29,671 bases of DNA from Amanita rubescens (taxonomy: Eukaryota > Basidiomycota > Agaricomycetes > Agaricales > Amanitaceae), in assembly GCA_015039365.1 (NCBI GenBank), contig WION01000600.1, forward strand, positions 1-29,671, written 5' to 3'. A model generated the notes under the pieces. It made no database searches and had not been told where the DNA came from. It saw only the letters and a program-made list of their open reading frames with translations. Shown in pieces: positions 11,334 through 21,625 of this stretch; the first letter of the stretch is position 1, and every line of letters begins with the position of its first letter. The translations under genes were made by a program, and so were the position numbers.

Positions 11334-14070
11334 ATGTTTGTAAAGTGCCCCCACATCTGCATTCATTCCAAAACAAAGACGGCCTCTGGCATCATCTGGA
11401 AAAAGGGTTCGACATACTCCAGTCACATTCAAAGCAAATCCATCCACCCAAATTGTGACGCCACCTGCCCCGCTTATAAACAACGGAAGCATCCCCACGA
11501 TGATGTCACGGAGGAGGACTGGCGCCGGTTTGGCGATGCCACATTTGAGAGATTCTTCAAGAGAAAGGATCGGAATTTATTGGCTCTTGGCGCCATTCCA
11601 AGCCAGTGTCTCTCGGGAGAAAACCAAGAGAAGCTGAGCAGTGTGGTAGTTCAGAGTTCAGGTGAGAGTCATCCTGTGGTGGTTTATTAGTTCAATCTCA
11701 ATAAACAATTCAGATGTTGAAAATACTGCTATGGCGGCGCCAGGGTCAGGCCCTCCAGTGGCAGGTCCATCTAGACTTTCCAGGTCCCCTACACCAGCAA
11801 GGACACCTGGCCAGAGACGTTCCAGGTCCTCGCTCCCCGCTGTACCACCTTCTCCAGAATCACCATTTCAACCATTCCCAGTGACATTGCCTGCTAAGCA
11901 GAGATTGGTGACACCACGGTCAGGCCCTCCGATGGCAGGTCCATCTAGACGTTCCAGGTCCCCTACACCAGTGCGGGTACCTAGCCTGAGACGTTCCAGG
12001 TCTCCTACACCAGTGAGGATGCCTAGCCTGAGACGCCCTGGCAGGTCTCCTACACCAGCATGGACACTGCTCCCCCCTGTACAGCCATCTCCTGGACCAG
12101 CATTCCAACCATCCCCGGTGTTATCGCCAGCTACCCTGCCGCTGCGCCATGATGTCAGCATTGGGACAACTCCAAAACCTTCACGGACGCTCCGGGATAT
12201 CGGCGTAGGGATGACTCCAAGACCTTCCAGGACGCTCCAGGATGTCGGCATTGGGATGACATCTGGGATTCTATTCGATGTGGGGATTAACACAGAGGCG
12301 CTCTCCGACGATGAATTTCCCATTACCGAATCTGAGCTGGGAATGATTGAAGAATCAGGGATTCTCATTGATGGGGGGGTTGGCACGAACGCACTCTCAG
12401 AGGATGAATTTGACATTGTTCCTGATTCTGAGCCGGAAAGGATTGAAAGGGCGCTGGCAAATGTATCCCAGGCAGAACCCAGCAACCCACAGCCTCAGAG
12501 TCCCCAGCTATGGTCACCCATCCCATCACCCGTCCAATTGCCCATCCCATCGTCCAGCCCAGAGCCGCAGCCACAAACTGCGTTTCACATATATGCAGGC
12601 GCCTTCCCCAGTCAAGAGGCAGCGATGACAAACAGGTACTATACAGACAGCATCACCATTTGCATTGTGGAAGATCCACGGTTGGTGCCGTCCACTGTAG
12701 AAAATGAGGGTGAGGATTACTGGATGGTGAAATCCGACAGCATCCCCAGCAGGTGGATGAGGAGTTTTGAAGAGGGTATTCCTCAAGCTGGGAAGAAAAA
12801 GGCTTGCTGGGAATGGGTACGTCATGATCTTGTCGTCATCTGGCCAGGGCTAATTGATTTTGACAAAGGTTCACGTCTTGTATGCCCTGCACAAAAAGAC
12901 GGGTTCCAGCAGGCTTTTCAGCTTGAAATGGACGAGTTTCAAAAATGGACTTTTGAAACAGAACTGGAAGGTATGGGAGGTGTTGAAGAGCTCAGATCTA
13001 GTTCTTGGAGGCATTCCTCTGAGTGGGGATTTTATGTGCGTATATTTATTCCAAAATTTGTTTTTGTCTTTGTAACTTATTGATGACGCGTGTCAAAATA
13101 GGTCGGTGAAGGATGCGTTCACATGTGAGGAGCTTCCAATGGCAATGGAAAGTTTGAAGACGATCTGCAAGATGACGAACGTGTTTCCGACTCCCGATCA
13201 AGAGCTTTGGCTTGGCCAAAAGCTTATGTTGATGGACGGGCTAGCGGAAATCGCAGAGACGGTGACAAAGACGCATTACCTGAAGTACTTTGAGATCAAG
13301 GATCCCAGAGATGGCAGGTTGTCGAAGAGGGGTGACCTGCGCATCAAGAGGGGCTATTCTGAACGGCGTCTCCACGTTCCGCAAAACAGTTTGGATGTAT
13401 TCAGAGAAAAGCTCCAGAAATGGGTTGAAGATACGGAGCAGGCTTACGACCACGACGTCCTCAGACAATTGGGGGTGGAAGCTAGGTGGATTGGGACTTC
13501 ATATGTGGAAACGTTGAAGTGGGTGGGAGAGATGCGGGTGTATTTTGTGGGTGGGGTGAGGCGGAAAACGCTTTGGACTCTACCGAAAGCAGGCGGTTTA
13601 TCGCTGAGTCAAAAGTCGGAAGACTTTATTGAGTAAGTTTTGTTTTCATTCGGTTCAACTTGATATGATTATCATTATATAATATTTTTAGGGGTGTTGG
13701 CGAGAAGAAAGGGAAGCTAAAGATGGAGCCAGAAGGGTTTGAGAAGGTAAAGGAGGGATTCCGGGACTTTGTTGAGGAGTCGTACAGAGCGCTGGTGAAG
13801 AAGGCGGAGAAGGATATGGGAACGGGAAACTCGGACCTACGAGTTTTCTGCCGGTTGGATGTGGCGGCTATGAGGGTAGAAGAAAGCGAGGGGGCTTCGG
13901 AAGGGATGGGGTTCTTTGTAAATGGGGTACGGGGGATGGGTGCGGGGCTGTTCTTTTCTTACGCGGGGCAAGACATGGAGGAGTTTTCGAAGGATATAGC
14001 CATAGCTCTCAGAACTTGGGTGGCTATCAGGAGGTCTGTCAGGGCAGAGGTGGAAGGGGTGGAAGCATAG
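11334..14070 (+). CDS. Gene A: Cys/His-module protein with ATP-grasp-like C-terminal half (paralogue of gene B)
   Basis: Five exons: 11334-11661, 11714-12816, 12869-13035, 13102-13632, 13692-14070; phases agree and give 835 residues. Introns are 52, 52, 66 and 59 nt. Residues 1-50 hold C5-H7-C9-H11, H31, H38, C41 and C45 ending CPAY, a likely zinc site. Residues about 115-400 are Pro/Ser/Arg-rich and repetitive: two SGPP(V/M)AGPSR blocks, several RSPTP units and PSRTL(R/Q)D units. From about 430 it aligns with gene B along its length: IKRGYSERRLHV with K615, GEMRVYFVGG at 675-684, and GNSDLRVFCRLD (R764, D766). Lysine, the beta-strand GE-R-YFVGG and R-x-D followed by V-N are the pattern of ATP-grasp ligases, an inference from motifs only. 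Where gene B has N-E-V, A has N787-G788-V, so a metal-binding Glu may be lost. Function unknown. Confidence 0.75.
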
Positions 14071-14709
14071 CTATTGTGATATAAATGTGTTATAAAATAA
14101 CAAGTTTGCAAGGCAATAGCATGGGCGATCTTGCAGAGCCTACCTCTCTCTTTGGTGCACAAGAATTAACAAAATCACTCAAGTCTGAACAGTCAGAGTG
14201 CAGAATGAACGGCGAATGAACGCGGCGAACGAACGGCTAACAAACGGCTAAAAGAATTAGCTCTCAAGTCTGAATAGTCAGATGGCAGAACGAACGGCGA
14301 ACGAACGGGTCAAGAAAACAGCTATCAAACAGCTAAAAGAATTAGCTCTCAAGTCTGAATAGTCAGATGGCAGAACGAACGGCGAACGAACGGGTCAAGA
14401 AAACAGCTATCAAACAGCTAAAAGAATTAGCTCTCAAGTCTGAATAGTCAGATGGCAGAACGAACGGCGAACGAACGGGTCAAGAAAACAGCTATCAAAC
14501 AGCTAAAAGAATTAGCTCTCAAGTCTGAATAGTCAGATCACAGAATGAACGTCGAAAGAACAGCGATCGAACGGCAAACAAACAGCTAACAAACCACTAG
14601 CAGACTCAAAAGGGACTCAAATGAATGACAGGCCACAGCAACAAAGCAAGTTTATATTAATGTAATGTATAAAAAATTAAAAAAAACAAAAAAAAGACGC
14701 CGAGGGCCT
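14071..14709. repeat. 85 bp tandem repeat (14155-14600) and A-rich spacer
   Basis: After the gene A stop, units containing CAAGTCTGAATAGTCAGATGG recur with exact 85 bp spacing (GATGG at 14281, 14366 and 14451, then GATCA at 14536), preceded by a diverged unit from 14155. Each carries CGAACGAACGG and AACAGCTA motifs. The first unit matches 8431-8530 in inverted orientation. 14640-14700 is A-rich (TATAAAAAATTAAAAA) with no gene; it flanks the 3' end of gene C. Confidence 0.9.
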
Positions 14710-16525
14710 CTACGTGAGGGGAGCTGGGAGGGTCCCAAATCCTTTGGATGACCCCCAACCCGGCTCTTTGTTCTCCAACTGGTCCAGGCTTTCCTGGGGG
14801 GAGAAGAACACCGATCCTATCCTTCCTGGGGTCGTGTTGTGCTTCCCAGAGTGGTAAGGAGTGATAAAGAACTTGGCGACATAGTGAAACAGGTGGGCGG
14901 ACCGGAAAAAGCAGATGTGGCCTGACATGTAGCTAAAGTTCAAGTTCAGCAGCTGAGATGAGAAAAAAGAGAGGAAGAATAGGACCTCACCTCAGCTTGG
15001 CGCTTAATTCTGGAACGATCATTTCCCCGCCGTCGAAGAAGCCGCAGGGGAATGAAACGGTCGGCCCCTCATCCTTGTCGTCAACGTGGAGTCTCCCCTG
15101 CAGCTTGTAGATCAAGGCTCTTCCGAGCCAAGGTCCACAATCCTGTTTGACCCAGACGCCAGCCTCAAAGGCGCGTCGGAATTTTTTGTATTCCTCGGGG
15201 AAGAGGAACTGGAAGTATTGCGAAAGCATTTCGGCCAAGGGGCTGCTGGCGAGGTAGTAGTTTTGGAGGGCGAGGTGGGCCTTGGAGCATTCGCCTCCTG
15301 CGCCTACTTCCTGAGACGACGGGGTCAAATTGAATAAGAAAGAAAGAAAAACGAACGAAGGAAAGGACTTGCTTTGTGCGCTTGCTGTGGCCAGGCCTGA
15401 ACGATGTGCCTAACCCCCTTTCTCTCCTCCACTACTTCCTTCGTTTTTCGGTCATAAAATCTGTTGACGCGGGGGTTTTCGAGGCCTGACTCGAAGAGGT
15501 GGCGCTTCTCGGGGCCGGTGATGGTTGGCTGCTTCATGGAGAAAAGGTGTTGGGTTCGTTCGTGGTACGAAGTCAGCACGTCGCCCTAACAAACGAACGG
15601 AAGAACGTAAGCCAAAAGAAGAGGTAAACGGAAGGTGGGAGAGGCTCACCGCAATCCCGTCGGAAACGATCTCTTTCCCCGCATTTTTGGCGAGACGAAG
15701 ATCCTCCAACCCGCGGCCTTCGATTTGCAAGTCATAATTGTCCCAAAAGGCGTCCTTCTTGAGAGTGTACTCCTTCGGGGGATCATCCTTGATCCGTTCG
15801 GCCATGTAGTTGAAAAGCCGGACGCCGTTTTTGTCGAAATATTGAGCGGAGAAGGGGCGGGACTCGATGCGCCTCTTTTCTAGTTTGTTGCACAAACCTT
15901 GTAGAAACTCTTGCGCAGCTTCGCCTTTGCTAGAGGCGCCCAGCTCCTCAAGCGAGAACGGAATGGTAATTTTGTCGGCGAAATTCATGAATTGTTGGAC
16001 GCGCAGGGGGGGCGTTCGGAGCATGTGCTGGAATCGCGCGGCTACGCTCCTCGCGACGCCTTCGGTGCCGATCGACTTGGGGAGGGCCTGGGTAAAATAC
16101 TTGACTGGCCTAACCTCCTGTTCCTTAGTGTAACGCTGTGAAAAAGATAATAGTTGAGCCTTTTTAAATAACGACAAGACGAGGAAAGATAGCTCACTGG
16201 TAATTTCCGCGTCGGAGAGCGCGACGCGCGGCGTCGGCGTTTCTGCAGGAGAAGCGGTTAGATTGGGGTTAAAAACGGCATAGGGGAAACTTGCCTGTTG
16301 GCCCCCAGAGCGGGCGGGAGCGGGAGAGGAGGACCTGGAGCGGCGAGGAGCGGCGGAGGGGGCGTCGGGCGCCTGGGGCAAAGGGGCAAAGGGGCAAAGG
16401 GGGAAAAACGGTGAAAATGCTGTTAAAGATAGATGAGGGAAACATACGGGGGCTCTTTTTTTGCCTTTTGCCTGAGCCTTTCGGCCCCTAGATTGAGAGG
16501 GAGGGAGAGAGGAGCTTTGAGGCAT
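14710..16525 (-). CDS. Gene C: TET/JBP-like 2-oxoglutarate/Fe(II) oxygenase
   Basis: Seven exons: 16525-16448, 16372-16295, 16242-16198, 16135-15650, 15585-15373, 15310-14991, 14932-14710; all phases agree and give 480 residues from an ATG at 16525. Residues 1-67 are Ser/Pro/Arg-rich and basic (KGKKRAP, PRRSRSSSP, KRRRRASRSP), likely a nuclear or nucleic-acid-binding tail. The C-terminus has the order of the fungal TET/JBP (2OGFeDO) fold: H375-V-D377, FDGGEMIVPEL, YMSGHICFFRS, distal H423 and R444 in GRIGSVFF, so the iron and 2OG residues all appear present. Characterised relatives oxidise 5-methylcytosine or thymine in DNA; this protein could do so or act on another base. Introns 2 (16243-16294) and 5 (15311-15372) begin GCAAGT, not GT. 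The middle region (68-300) is not recognised. Confidence 0.72.
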
Positions 16526-17330
16526 TTTTCGGTTTTCGGGAGGTGAGAGTTATGTTGAAAAGGGCGTGAGAAACGAGTTTATGAGCCCCGTCGGCTATTC
16601 ACTTCGATCGCTGCGCTGTTAAACGGTGGAGGCAGATGGCGTTGGAATAAAACATTTCAGTTTGTTGTATAATAAATCCAGAAAGAACTCGGAACGAATG
16701 GAATGGATGAAGAGCGATAAACGGGGAACGAACTTGGAACGAAATTTAGCCGCAGCTCATCCGTTATTTATCGGATTCACTTCAACCAGGTAGCAATAGA
16801 AAGTCCTTGAAAATGTCTTTCTATTGATCTTAAACTTGGGCAAAGAATTTCAGTGGATGTAGAGCGATAAACGGGGAACGAACTTGGAACGAACTTGGAA
16901 CGAAATTTAGCCGCATCTCATCCGTTATTTGTCGGATTCGTTTCTACCAACCTGCAACAGGAAGCCCTTAAAAAGGCCTTTCTATCGGTGTTTAGGGTGG
17001 TGAAAGAATTTCAGCGAATGAGGGGCTATAGCTGAGGAACGAACTTGGAACGAACTTTGGCCAAATCTCGCCCATTATTTATCCGATTGGCTTCAACCAA
17101 CTACCAAAAGGTAGCCCTAGGAGAGGTCTTTGAGGAGCTAGAGCAGGTTTTTGACGGGCAGCTTCTTCTTCTTGCCCCAAGCGTTCTTTTGCTCAAAGTC
17201 AATTTGACCTGCCCTAAAGTCACGTGCGAGACGCAATAATTCGCCTTTAATCCAGACATTTTTTTACAAACAAGTCTAACTACTTTTTACAACGAGAGCG
17301 TGTAACTAGTGTAACTATGAGCTAGCTAGC
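16526..17330. repeat. Upstream region of gene C and three 150-160 bp GAACGAAC-rich repeats
   Basis: 16526-16660 is the 5' flank of gene C, without an obvious TATA box. From about 16680 to 17140 three units align: GAGCGATAAACGGGGAACGA at 16712 and 16862 and a diverged version near 17022, each followed by CTTGGAACGAA, TCATCCGTTATTT-like and a GGAAGCCCTTAAAAAGGCC-type block. The 17045-17239 open frame starts inside a repeat and is not convincing. Confidence 0.8.
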
Positions 17331-17830
17331 ATGTATCACAAAAAGGTGGGGAATATGGCCATACTCCGGAGCAGGTAAAAAAGAAACGAAACGAAACGAA
17401 ACAAAATGAACCCTAACGAAGCTAACTCTAATGGCGATTGGTGGTCTGCGAACGAATGGCGGTCTGAATGGCGGATGGCGGTCTGAATGGCGGATGGCGG
17501 TCTGAATGGCGGTCTGAATGGCGTGGCGGTCCTAAACCCGAAACGAACCCGAAACGAACGAACGGCGGTCTGCAATGGGCTAGTGAGCCTTTGGTAAAAA
17601 ACAAAAGAACCGAAACAAACCTGGTCTGCGAACGAATGGCTGAGAACCCGAAACGAACCCGAAACGAACGAACGGCGGTCTGCAATTGGCCAGTCAGCCT
17701 CTGGTAAAAAAACAACAAAATGAAACGCACCGGCACCCGGACACCCGAACGAAACGAATCCTAAACGAACGATACCTGCAATTGGGATGTCAGCAGCTGG
17801 AACAAAACGAAGGGGCGAAATGAACGATAA
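17331..17830. repeat. Simple repeats: AAACGAA runs, GGCGGTCTGAAT units, two 110 bp copies
   Basis: GAAACGAAACGAAAC-type runs start near 17383. GGCGGTCTGAAT and GGCGGATGGCGG units fill 17455-17530. A unit beginning ACCCGAAACGAACCCG occurs at about 17536 and again at about 17647, each followed by AACGGCGGTCTGCAAT and CCTYTGGTAAAAAA. Low-complexity frames on both strands (for example 17336-17575) come from these repeats. Confidence 0.8.
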
Positions 17831-18340
17831 TGCGCTTGCTCGGTGATTGGCGATTGTAGATGTTGGTGTTGGTGCGTTGAAATGTCAGAACGGTGCGGTC
17901 CAGAACGATTGTGCGCAAAGCGCTAATGCCCCCAGTCCAAAAATACCCTTGCCCGGAGACGTTCTCGTCTCACAAATTGGACAAGGGGCGCAGACCGGAG
18001 ACGTTCTCGTCTCACGCTGTTTGGTCTACGCAGGAGGAGACCCCTCGGAGCGGAACCAGACGTTTTCCTGCATTGCTGGCGCCAGCTCTGCGGAAAGGCC
18101 CGTGTGAACAGCGCAGAACAGCTACTCTGCGGACCAGCCGCAGCGCAGTGCCCTTTGCCTTTGCCCTTTGGGAATCACCTCCTAAATGCCCCAGATTCAA
18201 ATTGCCCCAGATTCAATGCCCCCAGATTCAAAAATTTTGCCCAAAGGAAGGTGGAAGCTGGATGGTCGGTGGTGGTGGGTGGAGGAAGAAAAAACGACGC
18301 GTCGACGCGTTGACGCGTTAAGCGTGAGACACAACCAAAT
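17831..18340. other. Non-coding stretch with short repeats and hairpins
   Basis: CGGAGACGTTCTCGTCTCAC occurs twice, near 17955 and 17997; GAGACG-TTCT-CGTCTC is a perfect hairpin. GCCCCAGATTCAA or GCCCCCAGATTCAA occurs three times at 18187-18232. ACGCGT-type units repeat at 18296-18320. Open frames (for example 17893-18321) have no recognisable domain and are not called as genes. Confidence 0.6.
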
Positions 18341-18540
18341 AATGACAAATAATAACTCAAGAACGAAATTGGCTCGGTGCGCTACCTACCTTGCGCTCTT
18401 TTTTTGCTTTAGCCAAAGTGCTGGTGGAAAGCCCTTGAGAATAGCTTTCCATTGGTATCTTGTTTATATAAATATGTTGAGCGGTTTTGGAAAAATTCCA
18501 GAAAGAACTCCGAACGAACTTTACTTGTAGCGCCATCATC
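18341..18540. repeat. Diverged copy of the 16680-17140 repeat abutting the copia remnant
   Basis: GGAAAGCCCTTGAGAATAGC and AGAAAGAACTCCGAACGAAC match blocks of the repeats at 16680-17140. TGGAAAGC/GCTTTCCA (about 18425-18451) can form an 8 bp stem. The copy ends where the copia reading frame breaks off at 18541, so it marks the truncation boundary. Confidence 0.6.
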
Positions 18541-20260
18541 CTAAAGACCCACGAACACTCCAAACTTCTTGAGTGTCTCCAGCTCTTCGTTGCATGCTTT
18601 CTCCCATTTGTCTCGGTCGTCCCGGGCCAGCGCGTCGTGGTAGGAGATGGGATCTCCCGAGACGGCGGCGTTGGCTGACTCGGTGGTCACACCTGTGACT
18701 TGCGTCACGTTCCCCTTGAGGCTCTTGTCCTCGTTATCTCTGGCCTCTCCTCCTTCCACACCCGCTCCTCCACCCAAATGACGGGCGCCTCTGCTCCCAT
18801 ATGAAGTCCTGGAGTACCTCTCGTCGTCATCAGGCACTGGCGCCCTTCGGATCCTCACGGAACGACGAAGTTCAGTGGCTTGAGTTGTTGGAGGTAGATA
18901 AGGGTTTGTAGGCGGTAGATGTGAGTTTCTAAGGTGAGTTCCAGTGTTTTTGGGGGTTTTTGAGGTCGCTGAAACCGATGGCGTTGTCGGCGTAGCGCGA
19001 AAATCGGTTACGGATCCGCTAGGACGGTTTTTACCATTATCAGGGGCTGAAGATGATCTGGTGTTGGAACCAGAGCTCCCTGCTGCGCCATACCCCTCAG
19101 ACGAAGTGTCTGAGTTGTAATAGTCGTCGTCGTCGTCGCTATCGCCATCTAGAAGCTTCTGGAGGTCCACAGAGGAGTCAGAGTCAGACTCTGCCTGTTT
19201 CTCCTCCTTGACAGGTAAGATCTGCATTTCTACCTCGTTCTGGCTGATTTCTGTTTCGATTCGGACTCTACTAGGTTCACTAGTTCGCTTTCTGAACGTC
19301 CCGGGACTCCACAATGCGCCCACTCGATCGATGAACGAGCATAAAGGCCCTTTTATGTTCTGAATACCCCAGGTGAGTGCATTCAAGCGTTTTCTTGTCC
19401 AGTTTCTGACGTTTTTCTTGTGGAACATGTACATAGCCTTTGCATCCGAAGATCCGAAGGTGTGCGACGGACGGTTTGTTACCGGTATAGGCTTCAAACG
19501 GCGTAACCTGTTGTTTTAAGGTGCGTGTAGGTGTCCGGTTAATGACGTATGCGGCGTGACTGACTGCAAAACTCCAGTACGTGTTTGAAAGACCGGCATC
19601 TTGAAGAAGCGTCCGGGCCATTTCGACGATGGTCCGGTTCATCCGTTCGGCAACACCGTTCTCTTGCGGAGTTGAGATATGACAGAGTCAGGTAAGAGTT
19701 TGTCTTCCGTGGACATGAGGATCGTTCTGAGAGTTGAATAAGACTCGGGGAGTGAAATAACGATTGCAATCGCGACTAGCGCATCATCTTCCAACTTGAG
19801 GCCTGGGCCTTGTGACGCATCGCGTTCAGTTGCGGCTCGGAACAGCTCACCTATCAGGTAAGCCTGTGTTTGCTTCCCTTTCCCTTCGTAGCGTTCACAG
19901 AGCTTGTCCCAAGCTTGTTTCGACGTCGCTACATGTAGAACCCCATTTAAGGGTTCATCCTTGAGCGTCAGGCAAATCTGAGCTCTTGCCTCTTTATCCA
20001 ACTTTTGCCAACATGCGTATTCCTCAGATTGCTACTCCGTGGGACACTTAAGCGTTCCATCAACGATAGGTAACAGTCCCCGGATGTCAAGGACCGTTGT
20101 AATCCGGAACTTCCACGTCTGGAAGTTGGCGGCGTCGTTCTCGAGTGATGGAATGTCATATAGGCGATTGGATGCAGGGATGAATTTGGATGTTAGCGAG
20201 GGTGAATCGGGTAGCGGTGTTGCTGCAGCAGCAGCGGCGGCCTGTAAAGATAGATATATC
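18541..20260 (-). mobile_element. Truncated, internally deleted Ty1/copia retrotransposon
   Basis: Three parts lie in copia order on the minus strand. Gag (about 20250-19680) has an Ala run, the NFQTWKFRITTVLD segment, then AWDKLCERYEGKGKQTQAYL. Integrase C-terminus (about 19688-19285) has STPQENGVAERMNRTIVEMA, YWSFAVSHAAYVINRTP and HLRIFGCKGYVHVP. The linker before reverse transcriptase (about 19290-18545) has an acidic Ser/Asp run, ELRRSVRIRRAP and KWEKACNEELETLKKFGVF, after which RT is cut off. Defects: an in-frame TAG in gag at 20032-20034, a gag-to-integrase junction near 19680 that drops the zinc knuckle, protease and most of the integrase core, and a frameshift near 19290. No LTRs were identified. 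Inactive. Confidence 0.88.
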
Positions 20261-20476
20261 TAAACTATGTTTTAGTAGGTAATATAAAGCATAAAAGTTG
20301 GTATCATACCTCAGTCCTTCAGAATACGAAGACTGAAAAAACGTGTACCAAAAGAGCATTAGTGATAAATAATAGATAGCAGCCATGCTCAACTGAAAAC
20401 AACAACAAGGGCCTCATGCCCTACCTGTGATAAGGGACTTCCAAATCGGTAAAAACCTGCTTTCTACACGTTCCTG
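20261..20476. other. Spacer between the copia gag and gene D
   Basis: AT-rich sequence without a convincing gene. On the minus strand a short frame from an ATG at 20392 precedes a donor-like GTATGA and an acceptor-like TTTACAG just before gag, so a 5' exon or leader of the element is possible but unsupported. The plus strand would hold the gene D promoter. Confidence 0.4.
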
Positions 20477-21625
20477 ATGTCTAAACGGGCTTCTGGTGCG
20501 TTTCCATTTGGCTTTCAGAGTAAAGCAAGGGTTCTTAATCTTACACAAGAGGCGTCAAATGGTGAGAAGAGGCAAAAGAGGCCTTGTTTGAACGGTAAGT
20601 CTCCCGTCCTCCTTTTTGAACTTTCTAACGTGCGATCAGTGGAGGAATGGGGATTGACGGTCACAGGCCCACCAAAGGAGCCTGGGTATATGGTGGAAGT
20701 TTTGAGGGAATCTTGTGAGTTGCGGCTGCCATTAATTTTGCTTAACGCTAGATGACTGTCCTAGACGCTAAGGGTAGGACAGACTACCTAGATGATATGC
20801 CAGAGGATTGGCCAGGGGACGTTTCAAAAGGATTAGGTCCCCAACATTTAGTCGGGAACGTTGAAGCAGGTTAGTATAAAGGACGCTGTTGACCCTTCTT
20901 TTAAGCTAACATAAAGATCGATATTATATAGGTGGTGATGATGATGAGACGATGAGTATGCCAGGGGTGGATGTTTCTTTGAATCGTGAGTTTTCTCTCT
21001 TTAACTGTTCACTGGAGCCAACTTAAGACAGATGGTGATGACGATTTTCACATGATTCCGGTGGAACAAGGTGAGTTTGCTTTCATACTCAGAATCCCAC
21101 TAACATAAAGTGCAAGATTATCCCCAGGGCTCCCCTTCTCCCAGCGGAAGCCAGGAAATGGAGAGGGAGTCATCAGGGAATGACTTGGAGGTGGGGGAAG
21201 AAACAGGTTCGGTGAAAGACATGTCTCTGGGATCGATGGATGAAAGCTTTCTCCGGCCTGAAGACGGAGGCATCCAGTGGTTACAGGACTTGGACCAAGT
21301 CCTGAAGGGGTGCGATTTGAAGAAATATAGAGCCGAAGACGTCAAAAACATTGTACGGTACTTTACGGAGAAAGAGAGGGTTCCTCAAGTGCTCCCTGCC
21401 AGTTTCAAGGTGCCAGAGGTAAGCCCCCGTCTGCCTTGCATAACTTTTGATGGTTTTACCAACAAGGGGAAGGGTTTCTCATCTAGAATTTTGTGGTTTA
21501 TGAAGCTGTTGAGCCATAATCATCAGAAACTACAGGAAGCTATTGCAGGAATGGACCCTAGTCAGAAAAAGCTGGTTGGGAAACTGATCATAACTGCTGC
21601 CGAGAAGCTTGTAAAATACGTATAA
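20477..21625 (+). CDS. Gene D: unrecognised protein, family also present at 27263-27671
   Basis: Exons 20477-20594, 20640-20714, 20765-20869, 20932-20985, 21032-21070 and 21111-21625; phases agree and give 301 residues. A further 48 nt in-frame intron (21419-21466, donor GTAAGC, acceptor AAG) is likely, giving 285. The N-terminus is basic (MSKRA, EKRQKRP). Two conserved blocks follow, VEEWGLTVTGPPKEPGYMVE (from residue 40) and YLDDMPEDWPGDVSKGLGP (from residue 72); both recur in the truncated copy at 27263-27671 with the same splice positions, and the 75 nt exon has identical length. The middle is acidic and the last 120 residues look helical. No known domain recognised. Only 164 bp separate it from gene E. 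Confidence 0.72.

Noticed and set aside
11868..12485. 205-codon frame on the minus strand
   Set aside because: It is the antisense shadow of the repetitive Pro/Ser/Arg linker of gene A, whose frame is supported by splice phase and by paralogue B.
14155..14600. CRISPR-like array of regular repeats
   Set aside because: The 85 bp units are contiguous without unique spacers, and the surrounding genes have spliceosomal introns, so this is a eukaryotic tandem repeat.
17045..17239. 64-codon frame in the GAACGAAC repeats
   Set aside because: Its start lies inside a repeat unit and the protein resembles nothing; most of it is repeat sequence.
17893..18321. 142-codon basic frame as a gene
   Set aside because: It covers duplicated hairpins and short direct repeats, has no recognisable domain, and overlapping frames are equally open.
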